Source of the DNA: Thermoanaerobacter sp. A7A
GTDB lineage: Bacteria; Bacillota; Thermoanaerobacteria; Thermoanaerobacterales; Thermoanaerobacteraceae
Direction: 5' to 3'
Length of the DNA: 64,000 nucleotides
NCBI RefSeq assembly: GCF_000445185.1
Contig: NZ_AVAF01000171.1
Location: 1 to 64,000, forward strand
Shown one piece after another: positions 53,122 to 63,130 of this stretch; the first letter of the stretch is position 1; the number at the start of each line of letters is the position of its first letter. Below the pieces are notes generated by a model. The model saw only the letters and a list, made by a program, of their open reading frames with translations, was not told the origin of the DNA and did not search any database. Both the position numbers and the translations under genes were made by a program.

Positions 53122-53805
53122 GTGGGAGATAACCGAAAGATTTATGTAGTGGATGATGACAAGAATATATGTGAAATAGTTTCTTTGTACCTTGAAAAAG
53201 AGGGTTTTGATGTAGAGCAGATATACGATGGGCAAACCGCACTAAAGAAAATACAAGAAAAACCTCCAAAGCTCGTCATACTTGACATAATGTTGCCAGG
53301 AATTGATGGTATAGCTCTTTGCAGAGAAGTCAGAAAATTTTCAAAGGTGCCTATAATAATGCTTACCGCAAAAGGGGATACACTTGATAAGGTATTGGCT
53401 TTAGAGATTGGCGCTGATGACTACATCGTAAAGCCATTTGACGGGAAAGAATTGGTAGCAAGAGTTAAAGCGGTTTTAAGAAGATATGAACCGGAAAGTG
53501 AGGAAAAACAGGCTGTTTCTTATCCAGAACTTTATGTAAGTTTAAGCGAATATAAAGTTGTTTATAAAGGGCAAAATGTAGATTTAACTCCCAAAGAGTT
53601 AGAACTTTTATATTTCTTATGTACACATCCTAACAGGGTTTTCACGAGAGACCAGCTATTAGAAAATGTATGGGGTTATGATTATATGGGAGATAGTCGT
53701 ACAGTAGATGTTCATATAAAGCGGCTTAGAGAGAAAATGGGAGATGGCCCTAATTGGAAACTTACCACCGTATGGGGTGTAGGTTATAAATTTGAGGTGA
53801 ACTAA
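53122..53805 (+). CDS. OmpR/PhoB-family response regulator
   Basis: receiver domain (VVDDDKNI, LVILDIMLPGIDG, PIIMLTAKG) + winged helix DNA-binding domain. Confidence 0.95.
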   Translation: MGDNRKIYVVDDDKNICEIVSLYLEKEGFDVEQIYDGQTALKKIQEKPPKLVILDIMLPGIDGIALCREVRKFSKVPIIMLTAKGDTLDKVLALEIGADDYIVKPFDGKELVARVKAVLRRYEPESEEKQAVSYPELYVSLSEYKVVYKGQNVDLTPKELELLYFLCTHPNRVFTRDQLLENVWGYDYMGDSRTVDVHIKRLREKMGDGPNWKLTTVWGVGYKFEVN

Positions 53806-53807
53806 AT

Positions 53808-55220
53808 TTGAGCAAAAATAGACTTTTTAAAAAACTTTTTATAAGCAATATGATTATCATCCTTATTACTTTGTCTATTCTTTCAGGGATGTTTTATCTG
53901 ATGTTTCAAAACTATTACTTTGCTGACAAAGAAAAAATAATGTTAGAAGAGGCTCAAGAAATAAATGCAATTTTAAATGAATTTGCGGTAGGAGACATAA
54001 ACATAGATAAATGGAATCAAGAACTAAACGTTGTTACTAGATTGATTAATGCTACTGTATGGATCGTAGATAAAGAAGGGCTAATTTACAGTCAATCACA
54101 ACAGCAGGGCAAAGCATGGACAGGAGTAAGCCTCAGTAAAGAAGAAATAAAAAGCATTTTAGATGGACAATCTGTTGTAAAAAAAGGATATTTTGGTGGC
54201 AAATTCAATCAGCCTGTTTTGACAGTAGGAGTGCCTCTTGTTATAAATGGCCGAATTGAAGGTGCTATATTTATGCATGCTCCTTTGACAGAAATGAATA
54301 AAACTATTATTAACATCTTTATTTTAATGCTTTTATCTGGAGGAGTAGCTCTTATAATAGGTTTTGTGCTCATTTCTTATACTTCCAGTAAAATATCTCA
54401 GCCTCTTAAAGAGATGAGCTTAGCTGTTCAGCAGGTAGCGAAGGGGAATTTTTCTGCAAGGGTACAACATAAGGAAGAAGATGAAATAGGGGATTTGGCT
54501 AAATCCTTTAATATTATGGCAAAAGAATTAGAACAATTAGAAAACATGAGAAAAGATTTTGTGGCAAATGTTTCTCACGAATTGAGGTCTCCATTGACCT
54601 CTATACAAGGATATATAGATGGGATATTAGACGGTACTATTCCAAAGGAAAAAGCTTGCGATTATCTTAAAATAGTACAAAAAGAAACACGGAGGATGTC
54701 TCGGCTCATAGACGATTTTCTTGAAATGACTAAACTTGAGTCAGGTCAATTTCCACTTAATAAGACTGAATTTGATATAAATGAACTTATAAGACTGGCT
54801 GTTATAAAGTTTGAAAAAAGGATAGTTGAAAAAGATTTAGCTGTTAAGGTTGATTTTGAAGAAGACAGACGAATAGTTATAGGGGATAGGGATAAGATAG
54901 AGCAAGTTTTGACAAATCTTATAGATAATGCAATAAAGTTTTCTAAAGAAAGGGGTATAATTCATATTTTTACTGAAATAAAAGATGACAAAGTATTCAT
55001 TACTATAAAAGATAATGGAATAGGTATTTCTCCAGAAGACCAAGAGCATATATGGGATAGATTTTATAAAGCGGACAAATCGAGAGGAAAAGATGGAGCA
55101 GGCCTTGGGCTTTATATAGTAAAGCGTATTATAAATGCTCATAACGAGGAAATATGGGTAGAAAGTGAAGTTGGTAAAGGTACAGCATTTACTTTTACTT
55201 TGTCGGTGAAAAAATTTTAA
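53808..55220 (+). CDS. HAMP-containing sensor histidine kinase
   Basis: FVANVSHELRSPLTSIQGYIDGI H-box, DNGIGISPEDQEHIWDRFYKADKSR, GLGLYIVK. Confidence 0.95.
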   Translation: MSKNRLFKKLFISNMIIILITLSILSGMFYLMFQNYYFADKEKIMLEEAQEINAILNEFAVGDINIDKWNQELNVVTRLINATVWIVDKEGLIYSQSQQQGKAWTGVSLSKEEIKSILDGQSVVKKGYFGGKFNQPVLTVGVPLVINGRIEGAIFMHAPLTEMNKTIINIFILMLLSGGVALIIGFVLISYTSSKISQPLKEMSLAVQQVAKGNFSARVQHKEEDEIGDLAKSFNIMAKELEQLENMRKDFVANVSHELRSPLTSIQGYIDGILDGTIPKEKACDYLKIVQKETRRMSRLIDDFLEMTKLESGQFPLNKTEFDINELIRLAVIKFEKRIVEKDLAVKVDFEEDRRIVIGDRDKIEQVLTNLIDNAIKFSKERGIIHIFTEIKDDKVFITIKDNGIGISPEDQEHIWDRFYKADKSRGKDGAGLGLYIVKRIINAHNEEIWVESEVGKGTAFTFTLSVKKF

Positions 55221-55230
55221 AAAATCACAA

Positions 55231-55280
55231 TAAAATATTTACACTTTGTTAACACTTTATTCATAAATAAGGGATACAAT
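55231..55280 (+). promoter_or_regulatory. Response-regulator-style promoter module, copy 1
   Basis: taaaatatttacactttgttaacactttattcataaataagggaTACAAT; aligns gaplessly with 55401-55450. Confidence 0.65.
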
Positions 55281-55287
55281 AATATTT

Positions 55288-55365
55288 GAGAGCGACAAAT
55301 GCCTCTCCTTGACCTCCCTTATCATAGCGGTCCAAGTGAATACTTGGGCCGCACATTTATTTATA
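55288..55365 (+). ncRNA. Putative small RNA between the two promoter modules
   Basis: starts after TACAAT; C-rich stretch CTCTCCTTGACCTCCC; 11-bp hairpin GCGGTCCAAGT gaat ACTTGGGCCGC (55327-55352). Confidence 0.45.
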
Positions 55366-55400
55366 AAAAACAACGCGGAAATTTTTTAATAAAAACTACT

Positions 55401-55450
55401 TAAAATCTTTACATCATGTTCATAATTTGTTAATAAAAAGGGGTTATAAT
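55401..55450 (+). promoter_or_regulatory. Response-regulator-style promoter module, copy 2 (htrA promoter)
   Basis: taaaatctttacatcatgttcataatttgttaataaaaaggggtTATAAT. Confidence 0.7.
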
Positions 55451-55484
55451 TAAAAGCAAGAAAGAACAAAAGGAGTGAGTGATT

Positions 55485-56846
55485 ATGGATTACGAAAAAG
55501 ACTTTGAAGATAAAATTGAAAAGAATGATCCGGAGAATGTAGTTCTTCCAGAAGAAAATGAAAAAGAAGAGCTATATCAAACAGAAGAATTAAATAGCGA
55601 AATATTAAAAGCAGAGGAACAAAAGCAAGAGGAGTTGGAAACTACTGCGCCAATTCCTAAAGTGGTATTTAGAAACAACAAAAAGAGTTTGGGGAAGATG
55701 GTAAAAAGATTCAGAAAGAGAATGTTAGCTTCTTTTATCGCAGTAGCGTTGGTGGCAGCTTTAATCGGCGGAGGAATTACAGGAACTGTAATGAAATACT
55801 ACGTGACCCCAAATGATGCGTCAGCACAAGTTGTTACAAGATATTTACCTCTAGATGCTACTTCGTCAGACGAAAGCGGTATTTTAAATTTGATACCCAA
55901 CATTTACAAAATAGTGAGCCCAGCAGTTGTAGAAATTAGTACAAGTGTTGCTTACAACTACGGTTATAGAACTAGAGGTAGCGGTTCTGGATTTATCATA
56001 AGCTCTGATGGATACATTGTCACAAATAACCATGTAATTGACGGAGCATCAAAAATCACAGTAAAACTTTCAGATGGAAGAAGTGCTGATGCAAAACTTG
56101 TAGGAAAAGATGATAGAACAGACCTCGCAGTACTTAAAATAAACCTTCCTAATTTACCCATTGTAAAACTAGGAGATTCTTCCAAACTCCAACCTGGGGA
56201 ATTGGCAATTGCTATAGGCAATCCTCTTGGAGAATCCTTTGCAGGTACAGTCACAGCAGGTATAATAAGCGGACTCAACAGGAATCTCCAAAGTGATTAT
56301 GGGCCTGTCAAACTCATACAAACAGATGCAGCTATAAATCCTGGCAACAGCGGCGGACCTCTTGTGAACAGTAAAGCAGAAGTTATAGGTATAACAAGTG
56401 TTAAGCTCACTTCAATAGGACCAAGTATTCAAGACCCTTTTGGAATGTTCCAGAGCCAAGAAACTCCTGTTGAGGGTATGGGTTTTGCAATTCCAATAAA
56501 CGAGGCAAAACCTATAATTGACCAGATAATAAAACACGGCTATGTAGAAAGGCCTATGATGGGAATAGGTGCTCAAACTATTACACAACAAGATGCAGCC
56601 CGATATAATTTGCCCGTAGGAGTGTATGTAGTTCAAGTTCAGCCAAATAGTGGAGCAGAAAAAGCTGGTATTCAACCAGGAGATGTGATAATAAAGGTTG
56701 ATGGTAAAGACATTACTTCCTTTGAGGATTTACAAGGCATATTAAATAACCACAAAGTTGGAGATGTAATAAATGTAACAATTTGGAGAAATAGCAAAAC
56801 ATTTACAGTTCCTGTAAAGTTGCAAAGCAGTGCAAACTTTCAATAA
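55485..56846 (+). CDS. htrA: HtrA/DegP-like membrane-anchored serine protease with PDZ
   Basis: GSGSGFIISSDGYIVTNNHVIDGA, TDLAVLK, NPGNSGGPLVN, C-terminal PDZ; start 55479-55485. Confidence 0.95.
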   Translation: MDYEKDFEDKIEKNDPENVVLPEENEKEELYQTEELNSEILKAEEQKQEELETTAPIPKVVFRNNKKSLGKMVKRFRKRMLASFIAVALVAALIGGGITGTVMKYYVTPNDASAQVVTRYLPLDATSSDESGILNLIPNIYKIVSPAVVEISTSVAYNYGYRTRGSGSGFIISSDGYIVTNNHVIDGASKITVKLSDGRSADAKLVGKDDRTDLAVLKINLPNLPIVKLGDSSKLQPGELAIAIGNPLGESFAGTVTAGIISGLNRNLQSDYGPVKLIQTDAAINPGNSGGPLVNSKAEVIGITSVKLTSIGPSIQDPFGMFQSQETPVEGMGFAIPINEAKPIIDQIIKHGYVERPMMGIGAQTITQQDAARYNLPVGVYVVQVQPNSGAEKAGIQPGDVIIKVDGKDITSFEDLQGILNNHKVGDVINVTIWRNSKTFTVPVKLQSSANFQ

Positions 56847-56870
56847 ATAAAATAAAGGCCTCCCTCGCAC

Positions 56871-56912
56871 AAAGGCTACCGGCAAGTTATCGCTTGCCGG
56901 TAGCCTTTTACA
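56871..56912 (+). terminator. Strong terminator of htrA
   Basis: AAAGGCTACCGGCAAG ttatcg CTTGCCGGTAGCCTTT, perfect 16-bp arms. Confidence 0.95.
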
Positions 56913-56973
56913 CATACTATAGCTTTTTTTCGTTTAATTATGTATAATTAATTTGATAAGGAAGGGTGGTCGT

Positions 56974-57528
56974 ATGTACATAATTGCAGGTTTAGGAAAT
57001 CCTGGTAGAGAATATGAAGAAACTAGGCATAATATAGGGTTTATGGTAATAGATGAGTTGGCAAAAAAATTAGGTATAAATGTCACAAAATTAAAATTTA
57101 AATCCCTTGTGGGTGAAGGGAATTTTAAAGGAGAGAAAATAATTCTTTTAAAGCCTCAGACATTTATGAATTTAAGTGGTGAAGCTTTATACGATGCTGT
57201 AAATTTTTATAAAATTCAACTTGAAAATGTAATTGTAATTTATGACGATAAAGACCTGGATGTGGGCAAAATAAGGATAAGAAAAAAAGGAAGTTCGGGC
57301 GGTCACAATGGAATGAATTCTATCATATATCTTTTAAATAGCGAAGAATTTCCGCGTATTAGAATTGGAATTGGAAAACCGCAAAAGGATTTAGTAAGTT
57401 ACGTATTAGGAAAATTTGAAGAGTCAGAGAAAAAACTAATTGATGAAGCTGTTATAAAAGCAGCAGATGCAGTGATAGATATTATAGAAAATGGGATAGA
57501 ACATGCTATGAGCAAATTTAACGGTTGA
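56974..57528 (+). CDS. pth: Peptidyl-tRNA hydrolase
   Basis: MYIIAGLGNPGREYEETRHNIGFMVIDEL. Confidence 0.97.
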   Translation: MYIIAGLGNPGREYEETRHNIGFMVIDELAKKLGINVTKLKFKSLVGEGNFKGEKIILLKPQTFMNLSGEALYDAVNFYKIQLENVIVIYDDKDLDVGKIRIRKKGSSGGHNGMNSIIYLLNSEEFPRIRIGIGKPQKDLVSYVLGKFEESEKKLIDEAVIKAADAVIDIIENGIEHAMSKFNG

Positions 57529-57559
57529 TAAAAAGGCAATAAAGGAGAAAAAAGAATAC

Positions 57560-57928
57560 ATGTGGCTATTATCTGGAATTGGTGGTGTAATTTTAGCATA
57601 TTTTCTAAATAGGATGGCAGTAACTAAATATAAGAGAAGAGCTATAATTTATTTTGTACCAATCATTGAAGAAACGTGTAAGACAGTGGCGGGGTATTTG
57701 ACTTCCTCTATTCTTTTGTCTCATTTGATATTTGGAATTGCAGAGGCAGTAAATGATTACATAAAAACTTCCTATAAGATCAATTTAAGGGCTTCTATTT
57801 TAAGTATCTTAAGCCACAGCTTTTTTGGTATAACCTCTTACATATTAGTGATGCAAACAAATATTTTTTTGGCCATTATTGTAACTTCTTTAATACACGG
57901 CTTATGGAATAGGCTTATGTTGAGGTGA
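57560..57928 (+). CDS. Small integral membrane protein with PrsW/CPBP-like motifs
   Basis: 122 aa; EETCK, FGIAE, SHSFFG, HGLWN residues in TM context. Confidence 0.6.
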   Translation: MWLLSGIGGVILAYFLNRMAVTKYKRRAIIYFVPIIEETCKTVAGYLTSSILLSHLIFGIAEAVNDYIKTSYKINLRASILSILSHSFFGITSYILVMQTNIFLAIIVTSLIHGLWNRLMLR

Positions 57929-57933
57929 TGAAC

Positions 57934-60900
57934 ATGTTTACTCGTCAAATAGAGGAATTAAAAGAGATTAAAACAATAGAAGAATTTCTACAACACGGGA
58001 AAGGACCTATTTTGGCTTATGGGCTTACAGATTCTCAAAAAGCCCATATTGCCCATTATATAATGACTAAGTTTAACAAAAAGGTGTTAGTTATTGCTCC
58101 TGATGAGGTGGAAGCAAGAAAAATATACGAAGATTTGTATTCTTTTAATTTTGGCAATGCTTCTTTATTTCCCAAAAGAGAAGCCTTGTTTTATAAAATA
58201 GATGCTGCGAGTCAAGAAGTGGTGTCTCAAAGATTACAGGTAATTAAAAAATTGTCAGAAGAAAGTTCCCATGCTGTAGTCACTTCTATAGATGCAGCAT
58301 TAGGTAAGCTCATACCTATGGATTTATTTAAAAAGTATCACTTTGTTTTTAAATTAGGTGATACTGTGAATTTGGAGAAAGTTATAAAAAATTTGGTGAC
58401 CATGGGGTATGAAAGAGTTCAAATGGTAGAAGGAAAAGGACAATTTAGTGTGAGAGGAGGAATAATTGACGTTTTTTCCCCTACCGAAGAATATCCATGG
58501 AGAATTGAACTTTTTGGCGATGAAATAGATTCCATAAGGACTTTTGATGTGATTACACAAAGGTCTCTAGAAAATATTGATAATATAAATATTTTCCCAG
58601 CTACAGAGTTTATCGCAGAAGCAGAGCACATCAAAAAGGGGATTTCTGCAGTTTCGAACTATTTAAATTCCTATTTGTCAAAAATAAAAAAATCGAAAAG
58701 TGGAATTGCAGAAAAATTACAGCAAAAATTTGAAGAGATTATGGAGGAGATTACCGAGGCTAAAAGGGTAGAAAATATTCATGAGCTTATAGATTATTTT
58801 TATGATGATGTCTATTCTATTGTTGATTATATGGGAGAAGAGGCAGTTATTATTTTAGATGAAAGCAGTCGTATTAAACAAAGGGTAAATAACCTTCAAA
58901 TGGAATTTAATGAAAATTTCAAGGTTTTACTAGAAAAAGGAGAGGTTTTGCCCGAGCAAAGTAAGCTTTTTTTTGATTATGATGAAATATTAAAAAGAGT
59001 GAAAAATAATTTTTTACTCATAATTAATACTTTAGCAAAACCTGATAATGAGTTACAACCCCAAACGATTGTTAATTTTATATCAAGGTCTATGCATCCT
59101 TTTCACGGCAAAATGGATATTTTAGTAGATGATTTGAAATATTACAAAAACACAGGATATAAAGTGTTGCTTTTAAGTGGGAATCAAGAAAGAGCAAGAG
59201 TTTTAAAAGATACGCTTGAAAGTTTTAACATTGATACTGTAGTGATTAAAGACAGTGAATACGATATACAAAAAGGGCAAGTGGTCATATATCCTGCCTC
59301 TGTTAGCAAGGGGTTTGAGTATGTGGATGCAAAATTTGCGGTTATAAGCGATGGAGAAATTTTTGGTCAGACTAAAAGGAGTAAAAAAACTATAAAAATT
59401 AAAAATGCCGACAAGATAAAGAGCTTTACTGAATTAGAAGTAGGGTCATATGTTGTTCATGTAAATTATGGTATAGGAAAGTATGAAGGTATAGAAAAAA
59501 TAAAAGTAGATGGGATTATAAGGGATTATTTGAAGATAATTTACGCGGGAGGAGATACCCTTTTTGTACCAGTGGAACAATTAGACCTTGTGCAAAAATA
59601 TGTAGGACCGACAGACAATCCTCCTAAATTAAATAAATTGGGGGGGAGTGAATGGATTAGAGTTAAAAGAAAAGCCAAAAAAGCAGTAGAAGACATCGCA
59701 AAAGACTTGATTAAGCTTTATGCAAAAAGACAGATAGCTAAAGGGCATGCTTTTTCTCCTGATACTCCATGGCAAAAAGAGTTTGAAGAACAATTTCCCT
59801 ATGAAGAGACAGAAGACCAGTTAAGGTGTATAAAAGAAATTAAAGAGGATATGGAAAAAGACAGGCCAATGGATAGACTTCTCTGTGGAGATGTGGGATA
59901 TGGCAAAACAGAAGTAGCTTTAAGGGCTGCTTTTAAAGCAGTGGCTGATGGGAAACAGGTGGCTTTTTTGTGCCCTACAACTATCTTGGCTTATCAGCAT
60001 TATACTAATTTCATAGAAAGATTCAAAGAATTTCCTGTAAAGATAGAAATGCTCAGTCGTTTTAGGACTCCTAAAGAACAAGCGCAAATAATTAAAAGTC
60101 TGGCGGAAGGGACTATCGATATTATTGTTGGTACTCACAGACTTTTACAGAGTGATGTAAAATTTAAAGATTTGGGACTTTTAATTATAGACGAAGAACA
60201 GAGATTTGGGGTTGTTCATAAAGAAAAAATAAAGAGGCTAAAAGAAAATATAGATGTATTGACTTTGGCGGCGACTCCTATTCCAAGAACGCTACACATG
60301 TCTTTGATTGGGATAAGAGATATGAGTATACTTGAAAATCCTCCTGAAGACCGATATCCAGTAGAAACTTATGTAGTGGAATTTAATGAAGAATTGATAA
60401 AAGACGCAATACTGAGAGAAATGGGAAGAGGAGGACAAGTTTTTTTTGTATACAACCGCGTAAACGGCATAGAAAAAATAGCGTCTTTTATAAAGGAATT
60501 GATTCCAGATTGCCGAGTTGCTATAGCTCATGGGCAAATGGAAGAAAGTCAGCTGGAGAAAGTAATGATAGATTTTGTAAATGGAGAGTACGATGTGTTA
60601 GTCAGCACTACAATAATTGAGATAGGGCTTGATATACCAAATGTAAATACTATTATAGTTTATGATGCAGATAAGTTAGGGCTTTCTCAATTGTATCAAT
60701 TAAGAGGACGAGTAGGTAGGTCAAATAGACTTGCTTATGCTTATTTTACTTATAGAAAGGATAAAGTTTTAAGTGAAGTGGCAGAAAAGAGGTTGGAGGC
60801 GATAAAAGAGTTTACTGAATTTGGTTCTGGATTCAAAATTGCCATGAGGGATTTGGAGATAAGAGGTGCAGGAAATCTCCTTGGAGCAGAACAACATGGT

Positions 60901-61443
60901 CATATTGATGCAATTGGCTATGACTTGTATTTAAAGCTTTTAGAGGAAGCTATACGAAATTTAAAGGGAGAAGCTCCCAAAGAAAAGATTACTACCACAA
61001 TAGACATAAAAGTCAATGCTTATATTGACTCTTCCTATATTGAAGACGAAAATTTAAGATTAGAAATGTACAAGAAAATAGCCTCTATAGAATCTAGAGA
61101 AGATATGATGGAGATTTCAGAAGAACTTGTAGATAGGTTTGGCGATTATCCAAAACCTGTAGAGGCACTATTAGAAATTGCCTATTTAAAAGCTATTGCT
61201 TCTCAGGTCAACATTACTGAAATAACTGAAAAAGGAAACGCCGTAATTTTAAAGTTTAAAGATACAAAATCAGTAAATATGCAGGCTATAGAAAAGGCAA
61301 TAAAGGAATATGGAGGGAATTTAGTATTTTCAAGTCAAGTACAACCGTACCTTACTTATAAATTCAATAAAAAAGAGACTATACAAAAGGAACTTATAGA
61401 ATTGGTAGAAAAAATAAAAAGTTTGCAGTTAGTGGAGAAATGA
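57934..61443 (+). CDS. mfd: Transcription-repair coupling factor
   Basis: CarD-like domain, helicase motifs GDVGYGKTEVALRAAFKAV, DEEQRFGV, QLYQLRGRVGRS. Confidence 0.98.
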   Translation: MFTRQIEELKEIKTIEEFLQHGKGPILAYGLTDSQKAHIAHYIMTKFNKKVLVIAPDEVEARKIYEDLYSFNFGNASLFPKREALFYKIDAASQEVVSQRLQVIKKLSEESSHAVVTSIDAALGKLIPMDLFKKYHFVFKLGDTVNLEKVIKNLVTMGYERVQMVEGKGQFSVRGGIIDVFSPTEEYPWRIELFGDEIDSIRTFDVITQRSLENIDNINIFPATEFIAEAEHIKKGISAVSNYLNSYLSKIKKSKSGIAEKLQQKFEEIMEEITEAKRVENIHELIDYFYDDVYSIVDYMGEEAVIILDESSRIKQRVNNLQMEFNENFKVLLEKGEVLPEQSKLFFDYDEILKRVKNNFLLIINTLAKPDNELQPQTIVNFISRSMHPFHGKMDILVDDLKYYKNTGYKVLLLSGNQERARVLKDTLESFNIDTVVIKDSEYDIQKGQVVIYPASVSKGFEYVDAKFAVISDGEIFGQTKRSKKTIKIKNADKIKSFTELEVGSYVVHVNYGIGKYEGIEKIKVDGIIRDYLKIIYAGGDTLFVPVEQLDLVQKYVGPTDNPPKLNKLGGSEWIRVKRKAKKAVEDIAKDLIKLYAKRQIAKGHAFSPDTPWQKEFEEQFPYEETEDQLRCIKEIKEDMEKDRPMDRLLCGDVGYGKTEVALRAAFKAVADGKQVAFLCPTTILAYQHYTNFIERFKEFPVKIEMLSRFRTPKEQAQIIKSLAEGTIDIIVGTHRLLQSDVKFKDLGLLIIDEEQRFGVVHKEKIKRLKENIDVLTLAATPIPRTLHMSLIGIRDMSILENPPEDRYPVETYVVEFNEELIKDAILREMGRGGQVFFVYNRVNGIEKIASFIKELIPDCRVAIAHGQMEESQLEKVMIDFVNGEYDVLVSTTIIEIGLDIPNVNTIIVYDADKLGLSQLYQLRGRVGRSNRLAYAYFTYRKDKVLSEVAEKRLEAIKEFTEFGSGFKIAMRDLEIRGAGNLLGAEQHGHIDAIGYDLYLKLLEEAIRNLKGEAPKEKITTTIDIKVNAYIDSSYIEDENLRLEMYKKIASIESREDMMEISEELVDRFGDYPKPVEALLEIAYLKAIASQVNITEITEKGNAVILKFKDTKSVNMQAIEKAIKEYGGNLVFSSQVQPYLTYKFNKKETIQKELIELVEKIKSLQLVEK

Positions 61444-61496
61444 TATATAATTAAGTTATCACTATGTAAACTTTTTAAAGTCAGGAGGATGTTATT

Positions 61497-62402
61497 TTGA
61501 AAAGGAAAATCGCATTACTTTTATTTTTTGTTTTTATAGTATTTTTAACCGTATCCTGCTCTGCCAAAAAAGACGTTGTTGCAACTGTTAATGGGGAAAA
61601 CATTACAAATGCTGAATACAAAAAAGCTTTTGACCAAGTAAAAGCTCAAATTGAAAGTAGTCCACAATATACAAAAGACATATGGAATCAGGATTATCAA
61701 GGGAAAAAATTTTTAGATGCAGTAAAGGAAAATGTGCTTGATAATTTAATTGCTCAAAAAATACTTGTGCAAGAGGCAATAAAAAATAATATTACAGTTA
61801 CAGATAAAGAAATAGATGATGAGTATCAAAAAGAAAAGGAAGTTAATAAAGATATTACAAAGGAAGATGTGAAAAATTACCTTTTAATAAATAAGCTCTT
61901 TGACAAATATACAAAAGATGTAAAAGTTACAGAAGAAGAGTTAAAAAAGTATTATGATAATAATAAAGAACAGTTTGAAGTAGTAAAGGCTAGTCATATA
62001 TTAGTGGCTGATGAAAAAACAGCAGAAGATATATACAATCGACTTATGAAAGGGGAAAATTTTGCTACTTTAGCAAAAGAGTATTCTACTGATACGGCTA
62101 CAAAAGACAAAGGAGGAGATCTGGGAGAATTTCCTCATGGTGTTATGGTTCCTGAGTTTGACCAAGTAGTTTTTTCACTTAAGAAAGGTGAGATATCAAA
62201 ACCTGTTAAGACTGCTTATGGATATCATATAATAAAGTCAGAGGGTGTTACAATAAAACCTTTTAATGAAGTAAAAGATGCGATAGAAAGATATTTGTTA
62301 AATAATAAGAAAAATCAGGTTATTAAAGAAAAATATGATGCACTTGAGAAAGCAGCAAAGATACAAAAGTTTCCTCAAAATATAAAAGTAACAGTGGGAT
62401 AA
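61497..62402 (+). CDS. PrsA-like peptidylprolyl isomerase lipoprotein
   Basis: lipobox TVSCSAKK, parvulin domain VKASHILVADEKTAEDIYNRLMKGENFATLAKEYSTD. Confidence 0.93.
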   Translation: MKRKIALLLFFVFIVFLTVSCSAKKDVVATVNGENITNAEYKKAFDQVKAQIESSPQYTKDIWNQDYQGKKFLDAVKENVLDNLIAQKILVQEAIKNNITVTDKEIDDEYQKEKEVNKDITKEDVKNYLLINKLFDKYTKDVKVTEEELKKYYDNNKEQFEVVKASHILVADEKTAEDIYNRLMKGENFATLAKEYSTDTATKDKGGDLGEFPHGVMVPEFDQVVFSLKKGEISKPVKTAYGYHIIKSEGVTIKPFNEVKDAIERYLLNNKKNQVIKEKYDALEKAAKIQKFPQNIKVTVG

Positions 62403-62406
62403 AAAT

Positions 62407-62434
62407 CCGGCAATTTAGTTGCCGGTCTTTTTTT
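62407..62434 (+). terminator. Terminator
   Basis: CCGGCAA tttag TTGCCGG tctttttttt. Confidence 0.9.
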
Positions 62435-62506
62435 TGCGAATAAATTTATGGAAAAATATAAATACTAATCTTGAGCTAAAAATTTTAGGAAATGGAGGTA
62501 TTTACT

Positions 62507-63058
62507 TTGAAGGCTACAGGAATTGTACGCAGAATAGATGATTTAGGAAGAGTTGTTATTCCTAAAGAAATTCGAAGAACATTAAGAATTAAGGAAGGAG
62601 ACCCTTTAGAAATTTTTACAGATAAAGAAGGAGAGATAATTTTAAAGAAATATTCTCCAATAAGTGAATTAAGCGATTTTGCGCAAGAGTACGCTGATAG
62701 CATATATCAATCTACAAAGCACCCTGTATGCATTACAGATACAGATAATGTAATAGCTGTTTCCGGTGTAGCAAAAAAAGAATTAATTGATAAACCAATA
62801 AGTCAAGAATTAGAAAAATATTTGGAAGAAAAAAAGACGATAATGCTTGGGACTGGGAAAGATAAAGGACCGATTAAAATAGCAGATGGACAGGAATTTA
62901 ACATTACATCTCAAGTTATAGTTCCTATTATTTCAAGAGGAGATACAATAGGAAGTGTGGTGATTTTTACTAAAGAAGCCGGTGAAGCAGTTACAGAAGT
63001 TGAAGCAAAAATCGCTGAAACTGCTGCTGCTTTTTTGGGTAAACAGATGGAAGAATAA
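62507..63058 (+). CDS. spoVT: Stage V sporulation protein T (AbrB family)
   Basis: LKATGIVRRIDDLGRVVIPKEIRRTLRIKEGDPLEIFTDKEGEIILKKYSPI. Confidence 0.96.
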   Translation: MKATGIVRRIDDLGRVVIPKEIRRTLRIKEGDPLEIFTDKEGEIILKKYSPISELSDFAQEYADSIYQSTKHPVCITDTDNVIAVSGVAKKELIDKPISQELEKYLEEKKTIMLGTGKDKGPIKIADGQEFNITSQVIVPIISRGDTIGSVVIFTKEAGEAVTEVEAKIAETAAAFLGKQMEE

Positions 63059-63130
63059 ATTTATATACACATATATATACCCCTCTGCATATTATAAACT
63101 ATGAATTAAGCTGCGCAGGGGGGTTAATTT

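Noticed and set aside
55299-55403. 34-codon ORF (MPLLDLPYHSGPSEYLGRTFIYKKQRGNFLIKTT) inside the putative small RNA
   Set aside because: No Shine-Dalgarno, runs through the GC-rich hairpin and into the second promoter module; kept only as an alternative explanation.
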